Part shown: positions 35,536 through 45,080 of the stretch, one piece after another
How positions within the stretch are numbered: position 1 is the stretch's first letter
How the letters are laid out: the number at the start of each line of letters is the position of its first letter
NCBI GenBank assembly: GCA_036389675.1
Contig: DASVWI010000020.1
Span: forward strand, 62,001-126,000
Length of the DNA: 64,000 nucleotides
Source: DASQYE01 sp036389675
GTDB lineage: Bacteria; Acidobacteriota; Blastocatellia; Pyrinomonadales; Pyrinomonadaceae
Reading direction: 5' to 3'
Position numbers and translations under genes: made by a program
Notes under the pieces: model-generated
The model's database searches: none
What the model was told of the DNA's origin: nothing
The model's input: only the letters and a program-made list of their open reading frames with translations

Positions 35536-37839
35536 CTTTTTGATCTTGTGCGTTGAGCGCACGCGACCCGGCGACTGTGCCCCTCTGGAGTCGTCGGCGA
35601 CAACTCTACTCTCGCGTAAATAGACAGTCAAACGCCCCCCTTCGGTCACTCCCTGCTCCGTATCCTCCACGCGCGCCGGATTGCCTTTGAGGATCACGGT
35701 CTCGTCGGCGGCGGTGTACTGCCCCGTATCGCCCGTGCCGCGCCGACCGGGCTGCGTCAGGACGACTTCGCGCTGGGCGATAGTGCGCTCGACTTCATTA
35801 CTCTCTTTCAGCAGGTAGACATCGGCGACGGCGCTGGTGATGCGGTCTGTGCTCTGTTTGATGTCGACGTTGCCCTCGTAATGAAGCAGGCGATCAGTCT
35901 CGGAATACGTCATGCGATCAGCGGTGGCGAAGACGGGCACGACTTCGTTGCTTCCGCCCTGAGCCCTGCGCCGCGCCTGATAGAGCGCGCTCTGGACGTG
36001 CCCGTCCGATTCCATTCGCTTGTTCTCGCGGTAGATGGTCAGTTTATCTCCGCGCACGAAATTGTCGTCCTGCCAGGCGCGCGCGCCGCCCGTATAGACG
36101 GCTATGCCCTGTACGTGGCGGAACTCTCCGCGGTCGGAGACGATATAGACGGGGCTTTTGACTTTAGCGAAAGGGGTCGCGCCGTTCGTCTGTTCCTGAC
36201 TGTAGTAGGTCGTGGCCGTCCTGCCACGGCTATATGAGATGTCGTTGCGCGTGTCGGAATCTATCTCCTGAGCTTTGGTGCGGGCGCGCGAATCCCAGAC
36301 GACGGGCTCGCCGCCGCGCAGGCGCACCGTCTCGTCGGCAGCCGTGTAGGAAGCGTTGGCGGCTCGCCCGTTACGGTCAAGCTCGTTGAACTTCGCATCA
36401 CCCTGCGCGTCCAGCCGCTCTATGTCCTGCGTCTCGCGCACAAAGAGGGCGACCATCTTCTGTGAAGTGATCGTGCGCTGAGCCCTCTGCTCGTTCGGCT
36501 CAAGAGGGTCTATGACAATCTTTGAATCGCCCGTCGAGGTAAAGGAGCGCGCGAGATTTCCCGTCTCGTAGAAATCACCGTCGAAGCGTGAGGCCGTCAG
36601 GGTCTTTCGATCAGCGGTCGCCGATTTCTGTACCGGCTCGACGAATAGCTCCGCGTTGCCGACCGCCTCGGCGCGTTCCAGATCGCGCCCGGTCGTGCGC
36701 CAGTTCAGTTTTATAGTATCAGCCGTCAGTCGTTTGTTGGCGGCGCGTGGATCGCCCGCGCGCGATTTCGGAGCAGCCAGCGTGATGACCGAACGCCCTT
36801 CGGTTCGCATCTCCTTCAAGAGACTGCGCTCGCCCTGCGGCTGAAAGCTGACTTCGAGAAGGCTTGCTCCCGTCAACTGCATCTCGGAGTCGGCATCGAG
36901 GCTCTGCGTCCGTACGTCGCGCGTGCCCAGAGCGCGCTCAAGCTGCTGGTCTTTATCCAGAAAGAAGTCCATGTCGGCGGCATGCACTTCGACGGCGCGC
37001 CCTTCGGTCATCGAGCGCAGGTATGAGTTGCCCCGCGCCTCGACCTTCTGAAGCCGCTTCTGCTCGTTGAGCGTGGCCGTCAGTGTCTCGCCGCTCATGA
37101 TGTCGCGCTCCTGCTCGGCTGTCGCGCTGCCCGTGAAAGCCAGATGCAGACGAGCCTGATCGAAGGAGGCGTGTGCCGAGCGAATCGTCACGGGGCGCGC
37201 TCGCGCGCTTGGCTTCGTGCCCGCCTTCACTTCCGGCGCGACCGTGATCTCCACGTTGTTGCGTAATTCGAGCCGCTTATTTTTGGCATCGAGAAACGCG
37301 CCCGTCGCCTTGCCCGAGACATTCTCGCGTGAAAAGGTGATCGGCTGGTCTGTATCCGCGGACTCCGCCTGCTGGTTATAGACGAAGAGCTCCGTCTTCG
37401 CCTTCAGAAAGTCGCGCGTCTCTATATTGACATCACCCTGAAAGGAGATGATTCCCTTCTCCGGGTCATAGATGGAGCGGCGTGCGGTTATCTGGTCAGG
37501 CTTACTCCCCTCCGGCGGATAGACCTCCAGATGCACCTCTTCCAGCTCGTGATGATTGTCGGCATAAGTGATATCGCGCGCCGCGCGCAGCAGTAGACGC
37601 AGGCGGTCGCCCTCCGTCACACGCCGCTCGTAGCCCTCGACCACGCTCGTCACCTGTCGCGACAACTCGGGCGTTTCCGACTTCAGGCGAAAAGGCTCGT
37701 TGTGGCGCAGGCGATAGTAAGAGATGCCAACGAAGATGATGCCCGCCACGATGACAAAGAGCGCCAGCACACGCGTCACCAGAGGCATGCGTGCCCGCAA
37801 CCCCACCGCAATCGCTCTTTTTCGTCTGATCTCCTGCAT
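35530..37839 (-). CDS. LptC-LptA fusion protein (LPS periplasmic bridge)
   Basis: 769 aa. An N-terminal membrane anchor (VLALFVIVAGIIFVGISYY, about 22-40) is followed by an LptC-like region (YADNHHELEEVHLEVYPPEGSKPDQITARRSIYDPEKGIISFQGDVNIETRD). The rest repeats OstA/LptA-type beta strands (FQGDV, LEARGNSYLRS, LDAQGDAKF, YEGNVDI) and ends with ADETVILKGNPARVE. LptC and LptA are normally about 190 aa each and separate, so this single chain is much longer and could span the periplasm alone. Upstream of lptB on the same strand. Confidence 0.88.
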   Translation of the reverse strand: MQEIRRKRAIAVGLRARMPLVTRVLALFVIVAGIIFVGISYYRLRHNEPFRLKSETPELSRQVTSVVEGYERRVTEGDRLRLLLRAARDITYADNHHELEEVHLEVYPPEGSKPDQITARRSIYDPEKGIISFQGDVNIETRDFLKAKTELFVYNQQAESADTDQPITFSRENVSGKATGAFLDAKNKRLELRNNVEITVAPEVKAGTKPSARARPVTIRSAHASFDQARLHLAFTGSATAEQERDIMSGETLTATLNEQKRLQKVEARGNSYLRSMTEGRAVEVHAADMDFFLDKDQQLERALGTRDVRTQSLDADSEMQLTGASLLEVSFQPQGERSLLKEMRTEGRSVITLAAPKSRAGDPRAANKRLTADTIKLNWRTTGRDLERAEAVGNAELFVEPVQKSATADRKTLTASRFDGDFYETGNLARSFTSTGDSKIVIDPLEPNEQRAQRTITSQKMVALFVRETQDIERLDAQGDAKFNELDRNGRAANASYTAADETVRLRGGEPVVWDSRARTKAQEIDSDTRNDISYSRGRTATTYYSQEQTNGATPFAKVKSPVYIVSDRGEFRHVQGIAVYTGGARAWQDDNFVRGDKLTIYRENKRMESDGHVQSALYQARRRAQGGSNEVVPVFATADRMTYSETDRLLHYEGNVDIKQSTDRITSAVADVYLLKESNEVERTIAQREVVLTQPGRRGTGDTGQYTAADETVILKGNPARVEDTEQGVTEGGRLTVYLRESRVVADDSRGAQSPGRVRSTHKIKKQ

Positions 37840-37845
37840 AAATAG

Positions 37846-37925
37846 AGTGACGAGTGATAAGAGACAGGCTGAAAGACAAGTCTTAAGTTTTTAACCTGCC
37901 ACTCGTCAGCTGTCACTCGTCACTG
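37846..37925. repeat. Heptad-repeat hairpin, GTGACGA type
   Basis: agtgacga, gtgataa, gagacag left units and cctgcca, ctcgtca, gctgtca, ctcgtca, ctgtc right units. Located between recJ and lptCA, overlapping the recJ stop. Confidence 0.75.
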
Positions 37926-39635
37926 TCTTCTAATGTCCTGCACGCATAACTGTAAGCGCGTGACGCCTTGCCACGTGTTGGGCTCGACGGTGTAAGCCAG
38001 TTCGATGCGGTCTTGGGGCTTAAGCGTTCGCCCGCCTGTTTCTTCCACGCCGTTCCACCAGATGGCGTCGTGCGTGCGACCGTCCGAGCAGGCCACCTTC
38101 ATTTTCAAGTGGCGTTCTTTCAGGATGCGCGGCTCGGAGCTGACGCGCATGTCACGCGTCATAAAGACGGGCCGCCGGTTGCCAGCGCCGAAGGGCTCAA
38201 GCCGGCGCAACTCTTCCGTGAGCCCGAGCGAGAGGGCCGAAGGCGGCAATTCGGCGTCAATGTGCAGCACCGGCAGGAGGTCTTCAGTGCTCAGGCTGCC
38301 TGCGGCGTGCTCGTTGAGGCGGCGGCGCAGCTCCGGTATACGGTCGCGCCTGATGGTGAGCCCCGCGGCGTGCGAATGGCCGCCGAACTTCTCGAACAGA
38401 TCAGCGCACGCCGTCAGTCCGTTAAGCAGGTGATAGGCTTCGATGCTGCGTGCAGAGCCGTGGCCGAGGTCTTCTTCGAGCGAGATGACTATGCAGGGGC
38501 GATTGATTTTTTCAGCGACCTTTGAGGCGGCGATGCCTATCACGCCCCTGTGCCAGCCGTCGCCCGCGACGACGGCCACGTGGGCCTGCGCGCCGTCGGT
38601 TTCGACCGAGAGCGCCGAGAGCGCGTGCCTTGTAATCTCGCTCTGGACGGTCTGGCGCTGGCGGTTGAGAGCGTCGAGGTGCGTCGCCAAACGGTGTGCC
38701 TCTTCGGCGTCGGTCGCCTCGAACAACTCTATGATGGCGCGCGCCGCTTCCATCCTGCCCGCCGCGTTGATCCTCGGGCCAATGCGAAAGCCCAAGTCAT
38801 AGGCGGTCATGCGGTCGTCGCAGCCCGCGACCTTCATCAGAGCGCGCAGGCCCGGGTTGGTGGCTTTCGGCAAGTCCGCGAGGCCGAGGGCAACGATAGT
38901 CCTGTTTTCGCCCGTCAACTGCGCGACATCAGCGACCGTGCCGATGGCGACCATCTTGAGAAAGCCGCCGATCTGTGATTCGCGCCCGCGCTCGCGAAAG
39001 AGCGCGTGGGCCAACTTGAAGGCCACGCCGACGCCCGCCAGATTCTTGTCCGGGTAGAGGCATCCGCGCTGGTTCGGGTTGAGCACGGCGTAGGCCGGCG
39101 GCGCGCCCTCGCCTTCGTCCGGCAGGTGATGATCTGTGACGATCACGTCCAGCCCGTGCTCACGCGCCCAGACCAGCGGCTCGTGCGCGCGTATGCCGCA
39201 GTCCACGCTGACGACCAAGCTATAGCCTTCGGCTTTGGCCTTTTCCAGCGCCGCCTGCTGTATGCCGTAGCCTTCTGTGAAACGATGCGGGACGTGATAG
39301 CCCGTCTTCGCGCCCAATATTTCGAGCGCACGGCGGAGTACGACCGTGCCCGTCGTCCCGTCCACGTCATAGTCGCCGTAGATGAGTATCCGCTCGCCGC
39401 GATCAATCGCAGAGAGCAGGCGCTCGACAGCCCGCCGCATGTCGAGCATCAACAGCGGGTCGTGTAGCTGGTCGTGTGATGGATTGAGAAAACGCCGCGC
39501 CGCCTGCTCGTCCCGGCAGCCGCGCGCGACCAGTAGGCGGGCCACGATTTCAGAGACGCCGAGGGAGCGCGCGAGCGCGTTAGATTGGTGCGAATCGTGC
39601 TCGCGCACGATCCAGCGTTTGGCGTCCATCGTCAT
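37920..39635 (-). CDS. recJ: Single-stranded-DNA-specific exonuclease RecJ
   Basis: 571 aa. 5'-3' exonuclease used in recombination and mismatch repair. DHH/DHHA1 phosphoesterase motifs are present: IYGDYDVDGTTGTV (motif I), VSVDCGI, VTDHHLPDEG (DHH), NAAGRM, and GGHSHAAGLTI in DHHA1; the C-terminal OB domain ends the protein. Start M1 or M3 (39629) cannot be separated. Overlaps the heptad repeat at its 3' end. Close to a PilZ gene, with no clear functional link. Confidence 0.96.
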   Translation of the reverse strand: MTMDAKRWIVREHDSHQSNALARSLGVSEIVARLLVARGCRDEQAARRFLNPSHDQLHDPLLMLDMRRAVERLLSAIDRGERILIYGDYDVDGTTGTVVLRRALEILGAKTGYHVPHRFTEGYGIQQAALEKAKAEGYSLVVSVDCGIRAHEPLVWAREHGLDVIVTDHHLPDEGEGAPPAYAVLNPNQRGCLYPDKNLAGVGVAFKLAHALFRERGRESQIGGFLKMVAIGTVADVAQLTGENRTIVALGLADLPKATNPGLRALMKVAGCDDRMTAYDLGFRIGPRINAAGRMEAARAIIELFEATDAEEAHRLATHLDALNRQRQTVQSEITRHALSALSVETDGAQAHVAVVAGDGWHRGVIGIAASKVAEKINRPCIVISLEEDLGHGSARSIEAYHLLNGLTACADLFEKFGGHSHAAGLTIRRDRIPELRRRLNEHAAGSLSTEDLLPVLHIDAELPPSALSLGLTEELRRLEPFGAGNRRPVFMTRDMRVSSEPRILKERHLKMKVACSDGRTHDAIWWNGVEETGGRTLKPQDRIELAYTVEPNTWQGVTRLQLCVQDIRRQ

Positions 39636-39641
39636 GAGGAT

Positions 39642-39968
39642 TTACTCGGCGAACCAGCCGTTGGCATCAAGCAGCTTGACGCCGATGCGTTGTTTGCCGT
39701 CCGTTTCGTCCGTCCAGACGCCGTTGACTTCGGCGTCAATGGTGCGTCCGAACGGCGGCGTGAGGCGCACCACTGTTCCGAGTTTGACGCTCGCGTCCGT
39801 GATCAACGTAGCCCCGCCACGGCTGACCTTGACGGCTTCGGCCTGCACCTGAAAAGGCTCTCCCTCGGGCGTGCGGCCTTCGAGCTCGACGGCGAAATCG
39901 ACCGGCACGCGCGGGCTGCGTGGTCGCTGACCGGGCGCGCCTTCCTCGCGATTTATTTCATTATTCAT
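39642..39968 (-). CDS. PilZ-domain protein
   Basis: 108 aa. R-x-x-R-type start (QRPRSPRVPVDFAVELEG), then VKVSRGGATLITDASVKLGTVVRLTPP, where the (D/N)xSxxG motif is partly changed to VSRGG. PilZ domains bind cyclic-di-GMP through these residues. The Arg motif RSPR is compatible, but the second motif is degenerate, so binding is uncertain. It sits 6 bp upstream of recJ on the same strand. An HD-GYP phosphodiesterase for the same signal is encoded at 49439. Confidence 0.78.
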   Translation of the reverse strand: MNNEINREEGAPGQRPRSPRVPVDFAVELEGRTPEGEPFQVQAEAVKVSRGGATLITDASVKLGTVVRLTPPFGRTIDAEVNGVWTDETDGKQRIGVKLLDANGWFAE

Positions 39969-39989
39969 AACTCACAACTTCAGCCCCTC

Positions 39990-41072
39990 TCACTTATTTT
40001 CATTCCAGCTTCTTGCTCTTCTTGAGGAGGGGCGAGATGAGTTTACCGAATTTTGCCGACGATTGTTAGTGCTCTGGTTAGTATTTGGCGTCGGAGTGAT
40101 GGCGGTCGGAAGGGTTCGCTCCTGCTGCTGCGGCTCGCCCGTCTGATTGGGCTGCGCGCCGGCGTCCGTGGCGTTGATGACGCCCGCGAACAGGAGGGCC
40201 AGCACCGTGAAGCCGACGACGATGCGATAGCCTATGAAGATGCCGGTCGAATGCGTGCGGAGAAAGCGGAGCAGAAACCAGATCGAGGCGTAGCCGACGA
40301 TCCCCGAAACGATGGTCGCCACCGCCAGCGCGACATAACTGTCCGCCGGCAGCTTAGCGTAGGCTTCCTTTAATTCGAGCAGGCCGCTGGCGGCGATTGC
40401 CGGAATCGAGAGCAGAAACGAGAAGCGCGCTGCCGTCTCGCGCGTCTCTCCGGCGAAGAGCCCGCCCATGATCGTCGAGCCCGAACGGCTCGCTCCCGGC
40501 ATGAGCGCCAGCACTTGCGCGCCGCCGACGGCCAAAGCATCGAGGACGCCCAAATCATCCATCCCGCGCTTGCGCTTGCCGACCAGCTCCGCCACGCCCA
40601 GACCGATGGCGACGACGATCATCATCGTCGCGATGAGCCAGAGATTTTTGGTCAGCGGCCCTTCGATCACTTTCTTTAAGAGCAGACCGATGGTTGCGAT
40701 GGGAATCGAGCCGATGATGACCAGCCAGCCGAGCCATGCTTCCTGCGAGAGCCGCGACTGGCGCGTGCCCACCATCGTCATCTCCATCGCCGCCTCGCTC
40801 TTCTGGCCGCGCACCAGCGCCAGATGATCGCGCACGAAAGCGTAAGAGATGTTCCAGATATCACGCGCGAAGTAGATGAGGACGGCCAGCAGCGTGCCGA
40901 GCTGTATGACGGCGATGGTGGCCGTCGTCAACTCGGCGCGCGCCGTCTGCTCAGCGCCGCCGTACAGGCCCAGGGCACGACTGGCGAATATCAGGTGCGC
41001 CGTCGAGCTGATGGGGATAAATTCCGTGAGACCTTGAACGATGCCTAGGATGATGGCTTGGAGAATGGACAT
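39990..41072 (-). CDS. uppP: Undecaprenyl-diphosphatase (UppP/BacA)
   Basis: 360 aa. Dephosphorylates undecaprenyl pyrophosphate to recycle the lipid carrier for peptidoglycan and LPS glycans. Motifs GLTEFIPISSTAHL and ALMPGASRSGSTI carry the catalytic Glu/Ser and the Arg. About eight hydrophobic segments. A C-terminal extension of about 70 residues (Pro/Thr/Gln/Asn-rich, then Ser/Arg-rich) is beyond the usual 270 aa and of unknown role. Confidence 0.94.
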   Translation of the reverse strand: MSILQAIILGIVQGLTEFIPISSTAHLIFASRALGLYGGAEQTARAELTTATIAVIQLGTLLAVLIYFARDIWNISYAFVRDHLALVRGQKSEAAMEMTMVGTRQSRLSQEAWLGWLVIIGSIPIATIGLLLKKVIEGPLTKNLWLIATMMIVVAIGLGVAELVGKRKRGMDDLGVLDALAVGGAQVLALMPGASRSGSTIMGGLFAGETRETAARFSFLLSIPAIAASGLLELKEAYAKLPADSYVALAVATIVSGIVGYASIWFLLRFLRTHSTGIFIGYRIVVGFTVLALLFAGVINATDAGAQPNQTGEPQQQERTLPTAITPTPNTNQSTNNRRQNSVNSSRPSSRRARSWNENK

Positions 41073-41087
41073 AAGCGTAGTTTGAAT

Positions 41088-41858
41088 TTACTCGCGGAAT
41101 GAATTTCTGATTGCGATGCGATCATACAGGAAATTCGGCATGAGCAAAGCGGCGCGGACGATGCTCGCCAGTTGCCATGGGAAAGCATAAGACGTTTTCC
41201 GCGCCTCGATGGCATGGACGATCTTGCGCGTCGCCTCTTGCAGCTCCATCAGGTAAGGCATCTGCGCGTGACGACCGGCGGTCAAATCAGTCTTGATGAA
41301 GCCCGGATGTATGATCGTCACGTCCACGCCCGTGTCGCGCAAGTCCAGCCGCAGGCTCTCGAAGAAGGCCGAGAGCCCGGCCTTGCTGGCACAGTATGCC
41401 GCCGATTTGACCAGCCCGCGATAGGCTGCGAGCGAAGAGATGGCGACCAGTTGGCCCTGCCCGCGCGCGACCATCTCAGGCAACACCGCCGTCACGCTAT
41501 TGACCGCGCCGAGCAGATTGATATTGATGACCTCCGCCACCTCGCCGGCGCGTAAATCCTTGGCGTGTGTCGTCGCGCCGACCCCGGCATTGGCGACGAG
41601 CACGTCTATTGGCCCAAACCTCTCGCGCAGCGCGTCCGCTACCGCGCACGTGGCCGCGGCGTCTCTCACGTCGGCCTGAAGCGCCAGCGCCTGACCGCCC
41701 GCGCCCTCCACTTCCCGGGCTAGACCTTCCAACGCGTCGGCGCGCCGGGCCACCAGACCCAAACTCGCCCCGCGTCGCCCGAGCTCAACGCTCAGCGCCC
41801 GACCGATGCCGCTCGATGCGCCAGTGACGAGCACTACCTTTTTTCGCCAGTCGGTCAT
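41088..41858 (-). CDS. Short-chain dehydrogenase/reductase (classical SDR)
   Basis: 256 aa. Cofactor motif VLVTGASSGIGRALSVEL near the N terminus, NAG motif LVANAGVG, and the catalytic Ser in AISSLAAYRG with Y-x3-K as YCASKAGLSAF. Arg residues after the first strand (ARRADAL) suggest NADP(H). The C terminus is extended and hydrophobic-basic (YAFPWQLASIVRAALLMP), a pattern seen in membrane-associated SDRs. Substrate unknown. 15 bp from uppP. Confidence 0.92.
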   Translation of the reverse strand: MTDWRKKVVLVTGASSGIGRALSVELGRRGASLGLVARRADALEGLAREVEGAGGQALALQADVRDAAATCAVADALRERFGPIDVLVANAGVGATTHAKDLRAGEVAEVININLLGAVNSVTAVLPEMVARGQGQLVAISSLAAYRGLVKSAAYCASKAGLSAFFESLRLDLRDTGVDVTIIHPGFIKTDLTAGRHAQMPYLMELQEATRKIVHAIEARKTSYAFPWQLASIVRAALLMPNFLYDRIAIRNSFRE

Positions 41859-41867
41859 GAGATTAAT

Positions 41868-42332
41868 TCAACACAGCTCGGCGACGTGCGGGCCGAGCGC
41901 GCGCAGGGCCGCCGCCAGATCGTCCTGTTTAATGAGCAGGTGATCGCGCGAGAAGGAGGAAAGAGCGCCACAACTGATACCCGCTTGCGCGAGAAGCTCT
42001 GTGACGCGCGCCAGATAGCCGACGACCGTCCAGCCGAGCTCAATGTCGAGCGTGACGAGGCGAAACCCGCCTTCAACGCGCGCGTCGCGGGCAGCGTGCC
42101 GCATCGCGCGCCAGTCCGTCTCGTCGAGCAGCAGCGTCACTTCCCTCTCGTCGCGCAGGAGCATGAAGGGAGCGTCGCCGCGTGGGCTCAGCTCAGGATT
42201 CTCAAGCAGGCGCTGCCACTCTTCGTGCCGCAGGCCGATCACAAAATAGGTGGCCGGCGCGACCTCGACGCGGGTTCGGCTGAGCAGTTCCACGGCCTCT
42301 GTTTTTCGCACACCGCTGCCGTTATCCATCAT
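41868..42332 (-). CDS. ACT-like domain protein
   Basis: 154 aa. The C-terminal half (FRLVTLDIELGWTVVGYLARVTELLAQAGISCGALSSFSRDHLLIKQDDLAAALRAL) matches the ACT-like fold of CASTOR/DUF2241-type proteins with GWTVVGYLARVTELLAQAGI as the ligand-binding loop. The N-terminal half is a second, weaker copy. A regulatory or ligand-sensing role is likely; the ligand is unknown. 10 bp from the SDR gene and downstream of rnj on the same strand. Confidence 0.75.
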   Translation of the reverse strand: MMDNGSGVRKTEAVELLSRTRVEVAPATYFVIGLRHEEWQRLLENPELSPRGDAPFMLLRDEREVTLLLDETDWRAMRHAARDARVEGGFRLVTLDIELGWTVVGYLARVTELLAQAGISCGALSSFSRDHLLIKQDDLAAALRALGPHVAELC

Positions 42333-42367
42333 CTCAAACGCAGTCGCTAGACGGGCATTCCGCCGTC

Positions 42368-44029
42368 TCAGACCTGAACCAGAACCGGCGTGATGACGGG
42401 CTTCGCGCCGGTCTGCTTCTGTAAGAAGCGTTTGACATCGAGCCGTATGCGCTCCCTGAGCAGGCTCATGTCCTGGCGCTCGGTCGTGCTGGCATTCGAT
42501 ATCGCCTCGGCGATGATGCGCTGGGCATCCTTGTGATAGCCGTTCGAGCCGTCGAGCCCGATCACGCCGCGCGCCACGATCTCCGCCGGCGCTTCCTGCT
42601 CGCCCGTCTGCTCGTTGATCTTGATGACGAGGGTGATGACGCCGTCGTAGGCGATCTGTTTGCGCTCGCGCACGGTCTCGCGGTCAATCTCTTCAAAGCC
42701 GGAATCGTCAATAAAGGTTCGCCCGACTTCGCGCTTGTCAACGACCACCGCGCGCTCGCCGTCCAACTCAAGCACATCGCCGTTTTCGATCAGGATGATA
42801 TTCTCTTCGGCATAGCCCAGATGGTTCTTGACAAACTCTTTGTGGCGGAAAAGCATGCGATACTCGCCGTGAATCGGCACGACGAATTTGGGCCGCACGG
42901 CCTCGGTCATGATCTTGATGTCTTCCTGCGAGGCGTGGCCGCTGACGTGAATCAAGCGCCGCTTCTCTTCGATGATGTTTGCGCCGCGCTTGTAGATACA
43001 CCCGATCAGGCGCGAGATGGAGCGCTCGTTGCCGGGAATAATTCGCGCTGAGAGCACCACCGTGTCGCCTTCCTCTATGGTCAGCCCCTTATAGCTTTGC
43101 GTCGCCATCTGCGAGAGCGCGGCGCGCGGCTCTCCCTGCGAGCCCGTCACCAGAAAGACGATCTCGCTATCGTCCATGCGCTTGGTCTCGTTCAGAGAGA
43201 CCATCAAACCGTCGGGGATATCCAGATAGCCAAGGCGGTCTGCTATCTCGACGTTCTTCTGCATGGAGCGGCCCAGCACGCAGACCCTACGCCCGAACTG
43301 CTGCGCCACGTCCAGAACTATCTGCAAGCGATGAATGGAAGAGGCGAAGGCGGCGACGACGATGCGCCCTGTGGCTTCGGCGAAAATCTCCTCGAAGGCC
43401 GGTATCACGGCGCGCTCCGACGGCGTGCGCCCGGGCACGGTCGCGTTGGTCGAATCCGAGAGCAAAGCCAGCACGCCCTCCTGCCCGTAGCGGCGGAAGG
43501 TTCTCAGATCAATCGGCTCGCCGATCACGGGCGTCTCGTCAACCTTGTAATCTCCCGTGTGAATGATCGTGCCGACCGGCGTCGTGATCGCCAGCGAGAA
43601 ACAGTCAACAAGGGAGTGCGAGACGCGTATGAACTCGATCTTGAATGGCCCAAGCTCGACAGTGTCGCGCGGCTCGACGCGATGAATGAGCACATCACCC
43701 AGCAGGTCATGCTCTTCGAGCTTGCTTTCGGCGAGCCCAATGGTGAAGTGCGAAGCGTAAACCGGGACGTTGAACTTCTTGAGGATATAGGGCAGCGCGC
43801 CGAGGTGGTCTTCGTGCCCGTGTGTGAGAATAATGGCCGTGATCTGTTCCCTGTACTCTTCAAGGAAGTCGAAATCGGGAACCGACACGTCCACACCATA
43901 AGCGGTCTCTTCAGGGAAACCCATACCGGCGTCGAGGATGATCATCTCATCGTCGTACCGCACGGCCATACAATTCATCCCGAACTCGCCGATGCCGCCG
44001 AGCGGGATGATCTCTAAAACATTACCCAC
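42368..44029 (-). CDS. rnj: Ribonuclease J
   Basis: 553 aa. Metallo-beta-lactamase/beta-CASP nuclease with endo- and 5'-3' exonuclease activity in mRNA decay. It opens with PLGGIGEFGMNCMAVRY, carries LTHGHEDHLGALPYI (HxHxDH zinc motif, about residue 72-87), HTGDYKVDETP, the beta-CASP region, and VSGHASQEDIKIM and PIHGEYRML near residues 370-400. The C-terminal RNase J domain is present. Its presence suggests a 5'-3' decay route like that of Gram-positives. Confidence 0.96.
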   Translation of the reverse strand: MGNVLEIIPLGGIGEFGMNCMAVRYDDEMIILDAGMGFPEETAYGVDVSVPDFDFLEEYREQITAIILTHGHEDHLGALPYILKKFNVPVYASHFTIGLAESKLEEHDLLGDVLIHRVEPRDTVELGPFKIEFIRVSHSLVDCFSLAITTPVGTIIHTGDYKVDETPVIGEPIDLRTFRRYGQEGVLALLSDSTNATVPGRTPSERAVIPAFEEIFAEATGRIVVAAFASSIHRLQIVLDVAQQFGRRVCVLGRSMQKNVEIADRLGYLDIPDGLMVSLNETKRMDDSEIVFLVTGSQGEPRAALSQMATQSYKGLTIEEGDTVVLSARIIPGNERSISRLIGCIYKRGANIIEEKRRLIHVSGHASQEDIKIMTEAVRPKFVVPIHGEYRMLFRHKEFVKNHLGYAEENIILIENGDVLELDGERAVVVDKREVGRTFIDDSGFEEIDRETVRERKQIAYDGVITLVIKINEQTGEQEAPAEIVARGVIGLDGSNGYHKDAQRIIAEAISNASTTERQDMSLLRERIRLDVKRFLQKQTGAKPVITPVLVQV

Positions 44030-44149
44030 TTTTTTTCTTTACTCTACTCTCCAAAAGAGCCCGACGAATAGCCCACTCAGGCCGCTTTCGCCGGGCGGAA
44101 TTAAGCCTGACAGTATAACACAGGATGAGCCCCATCATAGCTAAGGGAC

Positions 44150-44977
44150 TCAAAGCCCCGCGCCGGGGTCGTCCATGATACGCGCCATGCGCGCCCACTC
44201 TTCGAGCGTCAGGGTCTCTGCGCGGCGCTGCGCTACGACCCGCGCCGCTTCCAGCAGGGCCTCAGCCCCTCCCGCCCCTTCAACGCGCAGACGAAGCGCT
44301 TCCGGCGCGGCGCGCATATTATTGAGGATGGTCTTGCGCCTCTGCGCGAACCCGGCGCTGACCAGCTGACGAAAAAGCGCTTCGTCCCCTATCTCTACGG
44401 CCATGCGCGGGCGCATGACGAGGCGCAAGACCGTACTCCAGACCTTCGGCACGGGGCGAAACGAAGCGGGCGAAACGTCGAAGAGAGTTTCCGCCGAAGC
44501 GTAAGCCTCGACCAGCACGGACAGATAGCCGCGCTCGCTCGAAGACGGCGGCGCTGTGATGCGCGCGACCACTTCGCGTTGCAGCATCAAGACCATTTCC
44601 GAGATGCAATCGCGCTGCTCGATCAATCGTTGCAGGATGGCCGTCGAGATATAGTAAGGAAGATTAGCGACAACACGCGCGCTCCCGCCCGGCCCGACGA
44701 GCGCGCATAAGTCAGCATTGAGGGCATCGCCTTCAACGATCTGAAAATTCTCCTTCGCGCCGAAACGCTCCCGCAGAAGACCGACAAGCTCGCGATCAAG
44801 CTCGATGGCGACGAGGCGTCCGGCCCTTTCGACCAGACGCGCGGTCAAAGCTCCGCGACCAGGCCCAATCTCTATAATCGTCTCATCCGCGCGCGGGCCT
44901 AGCGCCCCGACGATACGCTCTACGACGCGCTCATCTTCGAGGAAATTCTGCCCCAAACTCTTTTTCGCGTGAACCAT
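44150..44977 (-). CDS. rsmA: 16S rRNA dimethyladenosine transferase
   Basis: 275 aa. Dimethylates A1518 and A1519 of 16S rRNA. The start KKSLGQNFLEDERVVERI, SAM motif IIEIGPGRGALTARLVE, and target motif VVANLPYYISTAIL are all canonical. Upstream of rnj on the same strand, with ribD further upstream across a heptad repeat. Confidence 0.96.
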   Translation of the reverse strand: MVHAKKSLGQNFLEDERVVERIVGALGPRADETIIEIGPGRGALTARLVERAGRLVAIELDRELVGLLRERFGAKENFQIVEGDALNADLCALVGPGGSARVVANLPYYISTAILQRLIEQRDCISEMVLMLQREVVARITAPPSSSERGYLSVLVEAYASAETLFDVSPASFRPVPKVWSTVLRLVMRPRMAVEIGDEALFRQLVSAGFAQRRKTILNNMRAAPEALRLRVEGAGGAEALLEAARVVAQRRAETLTLEEWARMARIMDDPGAGL

Positions 44978-44982
44978 AAGAG

Positions 44983-45080
44983 AGCAGCGACGAGTGACAA
45001 GTGGCGAGCAAAACCGAACACGGTGACGAATGATAAGCTAAAAGCTTTTTCTTCTGCTCGTCACTCGTCAATCTTCACTG
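44983..45080. repeat. Heptad-repeat hairpin, GTGACGA type
   Basis: gcgacga, gtgacaa, gtggcga left units (44989-45009), an imperfect middle (ggtgacgaatgataagc) and ctgctcg, tcactcg, tcaatct right units. It separates ribD from rsmA and overlaps the ribD stop. Confidence 0.75.
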
